DNA of 64,000 nucleotides from DASRAU01 sp035638075 (GCA_035638075.1 DASRAU010000015.1:186001-250000); one strand, 5' to 3'. Shown: positions 25,181-38,083, numbered from the stretch's first letter. Notes: generated from the letters alone by a model not told the origin. A program made the numbers and translations.

Positions 25181-25498
25181 ATGCACGTGTCGCAGCCCTT
25201 CCCATCGTCGGGCGCCCAGGGAGAGGTGTCTCTCGAGCCGGCCCTCGAGGCGCGCAGGCCGTGCTGCCCGCGCTGCGGCGACGGCGAGCTCGTCGACACT
25301 CTGGTCACGCGGCCCGTCGGGATGGCCCTCTGGGCGGTGTACTGCGCGGGGGTCTTCGATCGGACGCGCCGCCGCTTCGTGCGCCGCTCGTGCGGCTACC
25401 TCGGCGGCACCGATCCGGGCTTGCGGGAGGGGGCGAACTCGTCGCCGGGATTGAGTGTCGGCGGCGTCTCGGTCTCGGCGATCCGCCAGCCGAGATAG
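25181..25498 (+). CDS. Possible small zinc-ribbon protein just outside the element
   Basis: A 105-aa frame with RRPCCPRCGDGELVDTLVTR, a hydrophobic stretch (PVGMALWAVYCAGVF) and RRRFVRRSCGYLG, resembling small zinc-ribbon plus membrane-hairpin proteins, though the final Cys pair has only one Cys. GCAGGAG lies directly before ATG 25181; GTG 25187 would give better spacing. The last 103 bp overlap the M28 peptidase 3' end on the other strand, so the C-terminus may be read-through past the original stop. The 135 bp before it hold a pyrimidine-rich run but no clear feature. Confidence 0.45.
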   Translation: MHVSQPFPSSGAQGEVSLEPALEARRPCCPRCGDGELVDTLVTRPVGMALWAVYCAGVFDRTRRRFVRRSCGYLGGTDPGLREGANSSPGLSVGGVSVSAIRQPR

Positions 25499-27084
25499 AG
25501 CGCGATGCGCACGGTGTCGCGCATCCCCGACAGGTCGAAGCCCTCGTCGTAGGCGTCGGTCGGGCGGTGGTAGCGCTTCTGCTCGTACTCCTTCCATGCG
25601 GTCTCGCCCCACCCGGCCGGCTTCCCCTTGTAGTTCACGCCCGGATCGATGCTCATGGCGGGCACGCCGGCGCGCGCGAAGTTGAACTGGTCGGAGCGGA
25701 AGAAGGATCCCTGGTCCGGGTGCGGGTCGGGGATGACGTCGAAGTCGAGCACGCGTGAGGCGTCGCGCACCAGGTCCTTGAGGCTCGATCGCTCCGCTCC
25801 CAGGAAGGTGTAGTCGCGCGGCGCCCCGTCCACAGCCAGACCGTCCATGTTCAGCGCGGCGGCGGTGCGGTCGAGCGGCACCACCGGGTGCTTCGCGTAG
25901 TACTCCGAGCCGCGCAGCCCGCTCTCTTCCGCCGCGCATGCCATGAAGAGGATGGAGCGCCGGGGCGCGCGCGGCAGTGCCGTGAAGAGGCGCGCCGTCT
26001 CGAGCAGCGCCGACACCCCGGAGGCGTTGTCGGCCGCTCCGTTGTAGATGGCGTCGCCGTTCTCGGCGGGCCCGACCCCGAGGTGATCGTAGTGCGCGGT
26101 GAACACGACGGCCTCGGGCAAGAGCTTCGGGTCCGATCCGGGAAGCAGGCCGAGGACGTTCCAGGTGGTGATCGGCCGGACCTTCTGGCGCAGGTTCGCC
26201 TTCACCTTCATCGTGAGCGGCCGCGGGCGGAAATCGCGGCGCCCGGCCGCCTCGCGCAGCGTCTCGAAGTCCTGCCCCGAGGCCGTGAGGATCTGGCGCG
26301 CGAAGCGCTCGCTGATCCAGGAGGCCAGCCCGAGCGGATGCGCCCCCGGCTCCAGGGCCGGGTAGGGACGCTCGCGCCCCCAGGAGTTCTTCACCACGTT
26401 CCAGCCGTACCCGGCCGAGGCGTCGGTGTGAATCAGGATGGCGCCGGCGGCGCCCGCCCGGGCGGCGCTCTCGTACTTGTAGGTCCAGCGGCCGTAGTAG
26501 GTCAGCGCCTTGCCGCCGAAGAAGGACGGATCCTCGGACGGCGGATCGTTGACGAGCATCAGGAGCACCTTGCCGCGGACATCCGTCTCCTTGAAATCGT
26601 CCCAGCGCTGCTCGGGGGCGACGATGCCGTAGCCCACGAAAATCACCGGCGCGTCGAGGTCGCTCGTCTCCTTCTGCGTCTCGCTGCAGCCGACGTAGTC
26701 GACCAGGCGCTCGGGGACGAAGCGTTTCCCGCCGGCCTCGATCTCGAGGCGGCTGTCCGGGAGCGACTCGACCCCGACGAGCGGCACCTCCTGCAGCCAG
26801 GAGGTGGGGGAGGCCCCCGGCTTGAGGCCGAGTAGGCGGAAGCGCGTCTCGAGATAACGCGCCGCCAGCTCGCCGCCGCGCTGTCCCGTGCCGCGCCCCT
26901 CGAAGAGATCGTCGGAGAGGAACTTCAGGTCGGCGCGCATGCGGTCCTGGTCGACCTGGTCGAGGACGGGCTGGATGCCCACGGGGGCCGAGAAGCCGGG
27001 GGCTTCGGCTGTGGCGCGGCCACCGAAAAGGACGATCACCGCGAGCGGCGCGGCGAGCAGCGCCATGGGCGGGCGCACGTTCAT
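25396..27084 (-). CDS. Exported M28-family metallopeptidase with PA domain
   Basis: 562 aa from ATG 27084, with a signal peptide (ALLAAPLAVIVLFGGRATA). A PA-type insert lies around APVIFVGYGIVAPEQRW to AGAAGAILIHTDAS. The zinc-peptidase ligands of M28 are present: His and Asp in FTAHYDHLGV, Asp in NGAADNASGVSALLE, Glu-Glu in CAAEESGLRG, Asp in LNMDG, and His in RYHRPTDAYDEG. It is probably a periplasmic or secreted aminopeptidase. The ATG overlaps the truA stop (ATGA), although the frame is open further upstream. Confidence 0.9.
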   Translation of the reverse strand: MNVRPPMALLAAPLAVIVLFGGRATAEAPGFSAPVGIQPVLDQVDQDRMRADLKFLSDDLFEGRGTGQRGGELAARYLETRFRLLGLKPGASPTSWLQEVPLVGVESLPDSRLEIEAGGKRFVPERLVDYVGCSETQKETSDLDAPVIFVGYGIVAPEQRWDDFKETDVRGKVLLMLVNDPPSEDPSFFGGKALTYYGRWTYKYESAARAGAAGAILIHTDASAGYGWNVVKNSWGRERPYPALEPGAHPLGLASWISERFARQILTASGQDFETLREAAGRRDFRPRPLTMKVKANLRQKVRPITTWNVLGLLPGSDPKLLPEAVVFTAHYDHLGVGPAENGDAIYNGAADNASGVSALLETARLFTALPRAPRRSILFMACAAEESGLRGSEYYAKHPVVPLDRTAAALNMDGLAVDGAPRDYTFLGAERSSLKDLVRDASRVLDFDVIPDPHPDQGSFFRSDQFNFARAGVPAMSIDPGVNYKGKPAGWGETAWKEYEQKRYHRPTDAYDEGFDLSGMRDTVRIALYLGWRIAETETPPTLNPGDEFAPSRKPGSVPPR

Positions 27085-28739
27085 TTCTTGGATTCTCCTC
27101 CGGGCGGGTAGAACACCTTTTCGAGCAGCAGGCCGGAGGAAGGAGCCGTCCACTGCGCCGGGTCGTTGACCTGCTCCTTGAGGAAACGCGCCACCGCCTC
27201 GGACGGCAGACGCCCGTGGCCGATCTGCGCCAGCACGCCGACGATCCGGCGCATCATCCGGGGCAGGAAGTGGTCGGCCTCGATGGTGATGGTCAGCAGG
27301 AAGTCGCTGCGCCGCACGGTCGCGGACCGGACCCGCACGCGCGGCTCACGGATCTCCTCGACGCGATCGGCGAACGAGGAGAAGTCGTGCCGGCCGACGA
27401 GATCCTTGGCGGCCAGCTCCATGGCGGCGATGTCGAGAGGCTGCCGCACCCACCAGACGAGCTTCTTGAAGAAGGCGGTGCGTCGCTCGGCGATCTGGTA
27501 GCGGTAGCGCCGCGCCAGGGCGTCGTGGCGCGCATGGAAGTCCGTCGACACCTGGTCGGCGCGCAGGATGTTGATGTCGGCCGGCAGGGCGTCGTTCAGG
27601 AGATCGACGAGCGCCTTCGGCGGCATGGTCGAGCGGGTCAGGAAGTTCGCCACCTGCGCCTCGGCGTGCACCCCCTGGTCGGTGCGCCCCGCTCCGAAGA
27701 GCTTCGGCTCTTCGCCGAGCGTGCGAGCGATCGCCTCCAGGATGTCGCCGGCGACCGTGCGGGCGTTGTTCTGCACCTGCCATCCGGCGTAGCGCGTCCC
27801 CTCGTATTCGAGGAGCAGCCGGATGTTGCGCATCGGCCCCGTCGGCGGCGCCGGCCGGGCGGCGCGCTCGGCGAAGCCGCCGGGCGCCCGATCGGATGGG
27901 GCACCCGGACCTTCAGGCCGCGGCCCGCGCGGACGGTCGAGGTCGCCCGGTCGATCGTCGCGGCGCGGTCGGTCGCGATCGGGGAAGCGATCGCGATCGC
28001 GGGGACCTCGATCGCGCGGCGGGCCGCCATGCGGCCGCGGCGGTCGATCCTTCTGCCAGGGACGGGGACTGCCTCCCTCGGGACGCGGCGGCCGATCCTT
28101 CCAGGGACGGGAGCCGCCGCCTTCGGGGCGTGGAGGCCGATCCCTCTTCCAGGGCGGAGCCCCGCCCCCCTCGGGACGGGGAGGACGGTCCTTCCAGGGA
28201 CGGGAACCGCCGCCTTCGGGGCGCGGAGGTCGATCCTTCTGCCATGGGCGTGGTCCGCCTCCGTGGGGACGGGGAGGCCGGTCCTTCCACGGACGCGAGC
28301 CGCCGCCTTCCGGCCGCGGCGGCCGATCCTTCTTCCAGGGTGGAGGCCCGCCTCCCTCGGGACGCGGCGGACGATCCCTCTTCCAGGGTGGGGCGCCGCC
28401 GCCCTCGGGACGGGGAGGACGATCTTTCCAGGGGCGCGAGCCTCCGCCTTCGGGGCGGGGGGGCCGGTCCTTCCAGGGACGCGGCGGACCGCCTCCCTCG
28501 CCGGAGGGGCGTGGGGGTCGATCCTTCCAGGGTCTTCGCGGGCCGCCTCCCTGGCCGGCAGGGCGCGGTGGGCGATCCTTCCACGGACGCGGAGGACCGC
28601 CGCCTTCTCCGGCTGGGCGTGGAGGGCGGTCCTTCCAGTTGCGGGGGCCGCGGCCGCCGCCGCGGGGTCCTCCGGGGCCGCCGCCCCGGGGTCCGCCGGG
28701 TGGCCGGCGGGGCCGGTGTCCGCCTCCCTGGTCGCTCAC
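27081..28739 (-). CDS. truA: TruA tRNA pseudouridine synthase with a 302-residue repetitive N-terminal extension
   Basis: The last 250 residues are a complete TruA, which makes pseudouridine at tRNA positions 38-40. It starts MRNIRLLLEYEGTRYAGWQV, has the catalytic Asp354 in GAGRTDQGVHA and ends LLLEKVFYP. In front lie about 300 residues of low-complexity sequence with 13 tandem copies of W(K/Q)xDRPPRP-x-GGG and an RD-rich stretch. GTG 28739 overlaps the rmuC stop (GTGA); the ATG at 27833 could start a plain TruA. The whole frame is open and codon use is in phase, so the extension looks translated. The stop overlaps the M28 gene. Confidence 0.9.
   Translation of the reverse strand: MSDQGGGHRPRRPPGGPRGGGPGGPRGGGRGPRNWKDRPPRPAGEGGGPPRPWKDRPPRPAGQGGGPRRPWKDRPPRPSGEGGGPPRPWKDRPPRPEGGGSRPWKDRPPRPEGGGAPPWKRDRPPRPEGGGPPPWKKDRPPRPEGGGSRPWKDRPPRPHGGGPRPWQKDRPPRPEGGGSRPWKDRPPRPEGGGAPPWKRDRPPRPEGGGSRPWKDRPPRPEGGSPRPWQKDRPPRPHGGPPRDRGPRDRDRFPDRDRPRRDDRPGDLDRPRGPRPEGPGAPSDRAPGGFAERAARPAPPTGPMRNIRLLLEYEGTRYAGWQVQNNARTVAGDILEAIARTLGEEPKLFGAGRTDQGVHAEAQVANFLTRSTMPPKALVDLLNDALPADINILRADQVSTDFHARHDALARRYRYQIAERRTAFFKKLVWWVRQPLDIAAMELAAKDLVGRHDFSSFADRVEEIREPRVRVRSATVRRSDFLLTITIEADHFLPRMMRRIVGVLAQIGHGRLPSEAVARFLKEQVNDPAQWTAPSSGLLLEKVFYPPGGESKK
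28023..28637 (-). repeat. Tandem coding repeat in truA, 13 units of 45-54 bp
   Basis: Units of 15, 16 or 18 codons encode W-K-D-R-P-P-R-P followed by EGGG, AGEGGG or HGGG and a linker. Lengths always stay in multiples of three, as expected for a repeat kept in frame. Confidence 0.9.
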
Positions 28740-29908
28740 TGGAAGAGGGACGGACCGGCGTCGCGCAGGCGCGGCACCTCACGCGGGGCGGTTTCCGGTT
28801 TCGCCGGGGTGTCGGCCGCAGGTGCCATGGCCACCGACCGCGAGAACTGGTCGACCTGCGCCTGCAGCCGGGCGAGACGCTCGGCGGCCTCGGCGAAGGC
28901 CCCCTGGGCGTTGCGCAGGTGGCGCTGGCCGAGATCGAAGCCCTCGCGGAACAGCCCGAGATCGCCGCCCACCTGTTGCAGCCCGGTGAGGATCTCGCGG
29001 GCGCGCTCTTCGATGCGCAGCCCCATCAACCCGAAGCCGATCGCCTGGAGGTAGGCATAGAGCGAGTTGGGGGACACCGCGATGACCCGCTGCTTCAGCG
29101 CGTAGTCGTTGATGTCCTCGTCGGCCTCGGACGCCCGAACCACGACGTCGTAGAAGACGCTCTCCGCGGGGATGTACATCAGGGCGAAGTCGAGCGTCCC
29201 CTCGATCGGCCGGATGTACTTCGAGGCGATGTCGTCCACGTGCTTGCGCACCTCACGGGCGAAGGCGCGCGAAGCGGCTCTCCGATCGTCTTCGCTGGTC
29301 GCCTCGAGGCGCTTGCGGAAGGCGGCGAGCGGGAACTTCGAGTCGATCGACACGGCCCCGCCCGGCAGGCGCAGCAGGGCGTCGACGCGGTCGCCGCTCG
29401 AGAACTCGTGCTGCAGCCGCACGTGCTCGGCGGGGAACGACTGCTCGAGGAGCGCGTTGAGCGACATCTCGCCGAGGGCGCCGCGCGTCTTCGGGGCCTG
29501 GAAGATCTGCTGCAGGCCGCGCACGTCCTGCCCCAGCGCCAGGATCTCCTGGCTGCTCTTCCCCAGCTCACCCAGCCGCACGTTGAGGTCGGCGATGAGG
29601 CGGCCGGTGTCGCTGCCGACTTTCTGCACCGCCTGGGCATTCTCCGCCAGGCGCGCCCCCATCTGGCCGAGCAGCGCATTCATCTGGGTGCCGACGTCGC
29701 GCGGCACCGCCGCGCTCGCCTCGACCAGCCGGGTGCTCAGCTCGGACAGGCGCCCGCCGAGATCCGACACCTGCTGCTGCAGGAGCGTCAGGCCGGGATC
29801 GGGCCCGGGGGGTGCAGGCGCCGGGCGGCGCCGCAGGAGCAGGCCGGCGGTCACGCCGAACGCCAGCGCGAAGGCAAAAGTCAGGATGGGCCAGAGGCCG
29901 GCGTTCAC
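28736..29908 (-). CDS. rmuC: RmuC-family DNA recombination protein
   Basis: A 390-aa protein with an N-terminal TM helix (LWPILTFAFALAFGVTAGLLL), a long coiled coil (residues about 45-140) and the RmuC domain: TRGALGEMSLNALLEQ, DALLRLPGGAVSIDSKFPLAAF, FALMYIPAESVFYDVV and VSPNSLYAYLQAIGFG. The family limits inversions and is a predicted PD-(D/E)xK nuclease; the Asp-Ser-Lys segment is present. Its TGA overlaps the truA GTG. Confidence 0.93.
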   Translation of the reverse strand: MNAGLWPILTFAFALAFGVTAGLLLRRRPAPAPPGPDPGLTLLQQQVSDLGGRLSELSTRLVEASAAVPRDVGTQMNALLGQMGARLAENAQAVQKVGSDTGRLIADLNVRLGELGKSSQEILALGQDVRGLQQIFQAPKTRGALGEMSLNALLEQSFPAEHVRLQHEFSSGDRVDALLRLPGGAVSIDSKFPLAAFRKRLEATSEDDRRAASRAFAREVRKHVDDIASKYIRPIEGTLDFALMYIPAESVFYDVVVRASEADEDINDYALKQRVIAVSPNSLYAYLQAIGFGLMGLRIEERAREILTGLQQVGGDLGLFREGFDLGQRHLRNAQGAFAEAAERLARLQAQVDQFSRSVAMAPAADTPAKPETAPREVPRLRDAGPSLFQ

Positions 29909-31194
29909 GGGGGCGCGAGTCTATCGGCCGCTCCGGGCAGTGTCAACGCGATGCGTCTGTCACGGAGCGGGCGGGGCATCCCGCACCGCCAGGAACGCGC
30001 ATTTCAGGTAGCGCGTCTCCGGCATCGCCAGGTTCACGGGGTGATCCGGTCCCTGGCTCCCGTACGACAGCAGTGTGACCTCGCGCCCGGCGTCCGCCGC
30101 CGCGTCCACCAGGATGTCGAGGAACGACTCGGGGCCGATGTGATACGAGCACGACGCGCTCACGACCACCCCGCCCTGCGCGGCCATGCGCAGCGCGCGC
30201 AGGTTGATCTCCTTGTAACCGCGGCGCGCGGCATCCACCGAGTCGCGGTTCTTGGTGAAGGCCGGGGGATCGAGGACGATGAGATCGAAACGCTCTCCCC
30301 TGCGGTCCATCTCCTTGAGCCGATCGAAGGCGTTCCCCTCGACGAAGCGGACGCGCTGCTCGAGGCCGTTGCGCGCCGCGTTGCGCGCCGCGGCGGCGAG
30401 CGCTTCGGCGCTGCTGTCGATCCCCACCGCCTCGCGCGCTCCGCCGAGCAGCGCCGAGAGCGCGAAGCCGCCGGTGTTGCAGAAGACGTCGAGCACGCGG
30501 CGACCCGGGGCGAGCGATCGCAGCGCCAGCCGGTTCGGCCGGTGATCGAGGAACAGGCCGGTCTTCTGCCCCGATCGGATCGAGGCTTCCTGGCGCAGGC
30601 CGTCCACCTCGACCTCGAGGCTGTCCGGCACGTCGCCGTGCAGCACGCCGGTCACGGACCCGAGACCTTCGTGGGATCGGGCCGGCAGGTCGCTGCGCTC
30701 GAAGATGCCGCGCGGCCCCACGAGGTCGACGAGGATCTCCGTGATGGGGCCACGCAGCCGGTCGATCCCGAGCGTGCCGATCTGCATCACGAGCTGGTCG
30801 CCGTAGCGGTCCACGGTCAGCCCGGGGAGGTGATCGCCGTCGCTCGAGACCAGACGCAGGACGTCTCCGCCGAGGCCGAGGGACGAGCGATAGGCGAGGG
30901 CCGCCTCGATGCGGCGCCGGAGCAGCCCGGGGCCGTAGACCTCGTCCGGTTCGCGGGTCACGAGGCGCACGGCGATGTTCGAGGCCGGGTTGTAGTAGCC
31001 GCCGCCGAGGAACTCGCCGCGTGTGTCCACCACCTGCACGGCCGATCCCGGCTCGGGATCCCCGAGGATGCGCTCGATCTCGCCGGCGTAGATCCACAGG
31101 TGCCCGGCGCGGGCGCGGTGGTCGCGGCCACGGCGCAGGACGACACGACCGGCGCCGGGGGTGGCCGGGCGGACGGGTGCGGGCGGCCGCGCCT

Positions 31195-34391
<3,197 letters not shown>

Positions 34392-34554
34392 GGAGGTTCT
34401 GCCTCTTCAGGAGAAGGGGTGGCCCGCACCCGCGCCGGAGTCTACCATGCGCCCGAAAACGCCCCTTGCGCCGGGTAGGTCCGACCTCCTACGATGCCGC
34501 GGGCACGGGGCCCATCGGCCCCGATCCCCCCCAGTCAGGAGAGGAGAGACGCAC

Positions 34555-35871
34555 GTGCCGGCCTTCGTGGTCGTCGGCGCCCAGTGGGGCGACGAGGGGA
34601 AGGGAAAGATCGTCGACCTGCTCACCGAGCGGGTGGACATCGTCGCGCGCTACGGCGGCGGACCGAACGCCGGCCACACCATCGTCGCCGGCGGGCACCA
34701 CCTCGCGCTGCACCACATCCCCTCCGGGATCCTGAACGAGCAGGTGACCTGCGTCATCGGCAACGGCGTCGTCGTCGATCCGGCCTCGCTCCTCCAGGAG
34801 ATCGCCAAGCTGCGCGAAGCGGGCGTCAAGGTGGAGGAGAACCTGCGCCTGAGCGACCGCGCGCACGTCATCCTGCCGTACCACCGCGGCCTCGACATCG
34901 CGCGTGAGGAAGGCGCCGCGGCCCGACGGCTCGGGACGACGCGTCTCGGTGTCGGGCCCGCGTACGAAACCAAGGCGGCGCGCTACGGCGTGCGGGTGGC
35001 CGACCTCGGCGATCGCGCCACGCTGCGGGACAAGGTGGGCCGGGTCGCCGACTGCCTGCGGCGCGCGGCGCCGGCGGCACTGCCGGCCGATTGCAACGCC
35101 GACCCGGATGAGATCACCGCGCGTTACCTCGATCACGGGCGCGCCCTGCGTCCGTTCGTCACCGACACGTCGGCGCTCTTGAACCGCGGCCTCAACGACG
35201 GGCGGGTGATGCTGTGCGAAGGAGCGCAGGGGACGATGCTCGATCTCGACCACGGCTCCTATCCCTTCGTCACGTCGTCGGCGGCGACCGCCGGCGGCGC
35301 GTGCACGGGGCTCGGCATCAGCCCGATCCGCATCGAGGCGGTGTTCGGCGTCCTCAAGGCGTACTCGACCCGCGTCGGCGAGGGACCCTTCCCGACCGAG
35401 CAGGACAACGACGCCGGGCGGCTCATCCGCGAGCGCGGGCACGAGTTCGGATCGACCACCGGTCGGCCCCGACGCTGCGGCTGGTTCGACGCCGTCGTGG
35501 CGCGCTACTCGGTCTCGATCAACCAGATCGAATCGCTGGCGCTGACCCTGTTCGACGTGCTGGACGGCTTCGACACCCTGCCGATCTGCGTCGCGTACGA
35601 GCACGAGGGGCGCAGGCTCGAGGAACTGCCGGCCGATCCGGCGGTGCTGCGGGCGTGCAAGCCGATCTACGAGACGGTCCCTGGCTGGAAGAAGGACACC
35701 TCGGGCGTCACACGATTCGAGGACCTGCCGGCGCAGGCGCAGGAGTACGTGCGCCGCGTCGAAGCCGCCGTCGGCTGCGAAGCCGGCATCGTCTCCGTCG
35801 GCCCGCAGCGCGAGGCGACGATCCTCCGGCCGAAGAGCCGCATCGCCCGCTGGCTCCCGGCCCGCGCGTAG
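34555..35871 (+). CDS. purA: Adenylosuccinate synthetase
   Basis: Joins IMP and aspartate using GTP in AMP synthesis. The 438-aa protein starts VPAFVVVGAQWGDEGKGKIVD with the GTP-binding GDEGKGK loop and catalytic Asp, then NAGHTIV, LCEGAQGTMLDLDHGSYPFVTSS and GEGPFPTE. GTG 34555 has a strong AGGAGAGGAG nine bases before it. The frame is open upstream but only this start gives family length. Confidence 0.96.
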   Translation: MPAFVVVGAQWGDEGKGKIVDLLTERVDIVARYGGGPNAGHTIVAGGHHLALHHIPSGILNEQVTCVIGNGVVVDPASLLQEIAKLREAGVKVEENLRLSDRAHVILPYHRGLDIAREEGAAARRLGTTRLGVGPAYETKAARYGVRVADLGDRATLRDKVGRVADCLRRAAPAALPADCNADPDEITARYLDHGRALRPFVTDTSALLNRGLNDGRVMLCEGAQGTMLDLDHGSYPFVTSSAATAGGACTGLGISPIRIEAVFGVLKAYSTRVGEGPFPTEQDNDAGRLIRERGHEFGSTTGRPRRCGWFDAVVARYSVSINQIESLALTLFDVLDGFDTLPICVAYEHEGRRLEELPADPAVLRACKPIYETVPGWKKDTSGVTRFEDLPAQAQEYVRRVEAAVGCEAGIVSVGPQREATILRPKSRIARWLPARA

Positions 35872-35878
35872 GCCCGGC

Positions 35879-37417
35879 GTGCCGCGCGGTCGGTCCCACC
35901 GCGCCACCGGCGGCGGCCGGACACGCCGCGTGTCCGATGGCAGCGGATTGCACCGCGGGTCCGGGAGTCGCGACGAGATCGCCGGTGCGCGGCGACTTGG
36001 CCGCCGCATCCTCGACCTGACCCTGGCGCACACGCTCGGCGCGTCGGGGGATCGCGCCTGGAGCGGCTCGGGACGCGCGCGCGTCGCCCGGCGCCTTGCG
36101 GCGCTGCCTCCGTCGCGCGAGGGCTCGGAGCGGCGGGCGATGCGGCGATTGCAGTCCGTCTTCGCGGACTCGATGCGCATGTCGCACCCTCGCCTCTTCG
36201 GACTGTTCACCCCGGCGCCTCTGCCCATCGCCGCGCTCGCCGACATGGCGGCCGCGTTCCTGAACCAGTCTCCCGACGCCTGGAAGGCCGGTCCCGCGGC
36301 GACCGAGGTGGAGGCGGGGATCCTGCGCACCTTCACGCGGCTGATCGGATGGGGCGCGGGCTCGTTCGGAGCGGTGACGTCAGGAGGCGGCGGGGCGAAC
36401 CTCCTCGCGCTCAAGATGGCGCGCGATCGCGCCATGGGGATCGGCTCCCGCCGTCGCGGCATTGCGACCGACGCGAAAAGGCTGCGCGTCTATGCCTCGG
36501 ACCAGGCGCACTTCTCGATCGGTCGCGCGCTGGACATCCTCGGGATCGGATCCGACGCCCTCGTGAGCCTGCCGACGGGCCCGGACCGTCGTCTCGACCC
36601 GGAGCGGCTCGACGCGGCCCTGCGCCGCGATCGCCGCCAAGGATTGCGACCGATGGCGATCGTGGCGACCGCGGGGACGACCAGCACCGGCACGCTCGAT
36701 TCGCTGCCGGCCATCGCCGCGTGCGCGCGCCGGCACGCCGCCTTCCTGCACGTGGACGCGGCCTACGGCGGCGCGCTGCTCTTCTCACGGAAGGATCGCC
36801 GGCGTCTCGAAGGCCTCGAGCGGGCCGACACGGTCACCATCGACCCGCACAAGTGGCTGTTCCAGCCCTTCAGCCTGGCGGTCCTCCTGGCGCGCGATCG
36901 GGAGCGGCTGCGGGCGTCGTGCGCCATCGAGCCCGACTACCTGCGCAAGGATCTCGAGCACGAGCCGGACCGTCTCGACCTGTACCAGCACTCGCTCGAA
37001 GGCTCACGACCTTTCCGGACCCTGAAGCTCGACCTGACGCTGCAGACGATCGGGATGGAGGGGCTGGGAGCGCTCGTGGACCACACTCGTGAGGTTGCGC
37101 TCGACCTCGAGCGGCGCGTCCTGGCCGACCCGCGCCTCGAAACCTGCGGCGCGCCGGTGGATCTTTCCACCGTCGTCCTGCGGTACCTCCCGGCGTGGGC
37201 CCGCGCCGACAGCCGGCGCAGCGCCAAGGCGAGGCGCCGCCTCGATCGCATCCAGCTGGGCATCCAGCACGCCGTCGAGCGCGGCGGCGAGGCGTGGTTC
37301 CCGGCGATCGTCCTCGACGGCGAGGTATGGCTGCGGATCGGCGTCTTCAACTACCGGACGACGGAGAAGGACATCGATCGCCTGCTGCGCGCCATCGTGC
37401 GCGCGGCGGGGGAGTGA
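35879..37417 (+). CDS. PLP-dependent group II decarboxylase
   Basis: A 512-aa fold-type I PLP enzyme of the aromatic-amino-acid/glutamate decarboxylase group. It shows the PLP-stacking His region ASDQAHFSIGRA, the Asp of LHVDAAYGGALL and the Schiff-base Lys in TIDPHKWLFQPFSLA. The substrate cannot be told from sequence; tyrosine, tryptophan, aspartate and 2,4-diaminobutyrate are all handled by relatives. The start GTG lies 7 bp after purA; the first 40 residues are basic and unusual, so a later start is possible. Confidence 0.85.
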   Translation: MPRGRSHRATGGGRTRRVSDGSGLHRGSGSRDEIAGARRLGRRILDLTLAHTLGASGDRAWSGSGRARVARRLAALPPSREGSERRAMRRLQSVFADSMRMSHPRLFGLFTPAPLPIAALADMAAAFLNQSPDAWKAGPAATEVEAGILRTFTRLIGWGAGSFGAVTSGGGGANLLALKMARDRAMGIGSRRRGIATDAKRLRVYASDQAHFSIGRALDILGIGSDALVSLPTGPDRRLDPERLDAALRRDRRQGLRPMAIVATAGTTSTGTLDSLPAIAACARRHAAFLHVDAAYGGALLFSRKDRRRLEGLERADTVTIDPHKWLFQPFSLAVLLARDRERLRASCAIEPDYLRKDLEHEPDRLDLYQHSLEGSRPFRTLKLDLTLQTIGMEGLGALVDHTREVALDLERRVLADPRLETCGAPVDLSTVVLRYLPAWARADSRRSAKARRRLDRIQLGIQHAVERGGEAWFPAIVLDGEVWLRIGVFNYRTTEKDIDRLLRAIVRAAGE

Positions 37418-37459
37418 CGAGGGCCCCGGCGCGGAGCGAATCCGGCCGCGGGCCGGCGA

Positions 37460-38083
37460 TCAGCCGGCCTTGCGCTCTCCGGTGAGGGTCTGGAGCTGCG
37501 GGCGGACGACGCTCTCGTAGCAGTCGGGGCAGATGCCGTGGCTGAAGCGGGCGTCGGAGTGGTCGCTGATGTACGACTCCACCTGCTGCCAGTAGTCGCC
37601 GTCGTTGCGCACGCGCTTGCAGTACGAGCAGATCGGCAGGAGGCCCTGCAGCGTGCGGATGCGGGCGATCGCCTCCTCCAGCTCGCGCACGCGCGCCGCC
37701 AGCTGGTTCTGCAGGGTGACGATGCGCAGGCCGGCCTGCAGTCGGGCGCGCAGCTCCTCGCGGTCGAAGGGCTTGATGATGTAGTCGTCGGCGCCGGCTT
37801 CGAGACCCGAGACGATGTCCTCCTTGTTCCCCTTGGCGGTGAGCAGGATGACGTAGGGCGGCTGGGCCACGCTCCCTTCGCGGATGCGGCGGCACACGTC
37901 CACGCCGTCGAGGCTCGGCATCATCCAGTCGAGGATGGCGACGCGCGGAGCGTCGGGACCGGTGAGCGCCTGGAGGGCCGCCTGGCCGTCGCAGGTGACC
38001 AGCACCTCGTAGCCCCAGCGGGTCAACGTGGCCTCGAGCATCTTGCGCGACACCAGGTCGTCTTCGGCGATCAGGATGCGCAT
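37460..38083 (-). CDS. Response regulator with C-terminal zinc-ribbon-like output
   Basis: A 207-aa protein. Receiver domain at residues 1-120 has EDD near the start, the phospho-acceptor Asp52 in AILDWMMPSLDG and the Lys in DDYIIKPFD. A short coiled coil (NQLAARVRELEEAIARI) leads to ICSYCKRVRNDGDYWQQVE, SYISDHSDARFSHGICPDC, a four-Cys motif that recurs at the ends of PAS and receiver proteins in several phyla. There is no DNA-binding domain. ATG 38083 lies inside the kinase 3' end (13-bp overlap), so the two form a pair. Confidence 0.88.
   Translation of the reverse strand: MRILIAEDDLVSRKMLEATLTRWGYEVLVTCDGQAALQALTGPDAPRVAILDWMMPSLDGVDVCRRIREGSVAQPPYVILLTAKGNKEDIVSGLEAGADDYIIKPFDREELRARLQAGLRIVTLQNQLAARVRELEEAIARIRTLQGLLPICSYCKRVRNDGDYWQQVESYISDHSDARFSHGICPDCYESVVRPQLQTLTGERKAG

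Noticed and set aside
24841..25308. 155-codon minus-strand frame over attR
   Set aside because: It reads through the antisense of the tRNA fragment; no start signal or family.
28023..28637. CRISPR-like or satellite array
   Set aside because: The regular repeat is coding, with unit lengths in multiples of three and no unique spacers; it encodes the truA extension.
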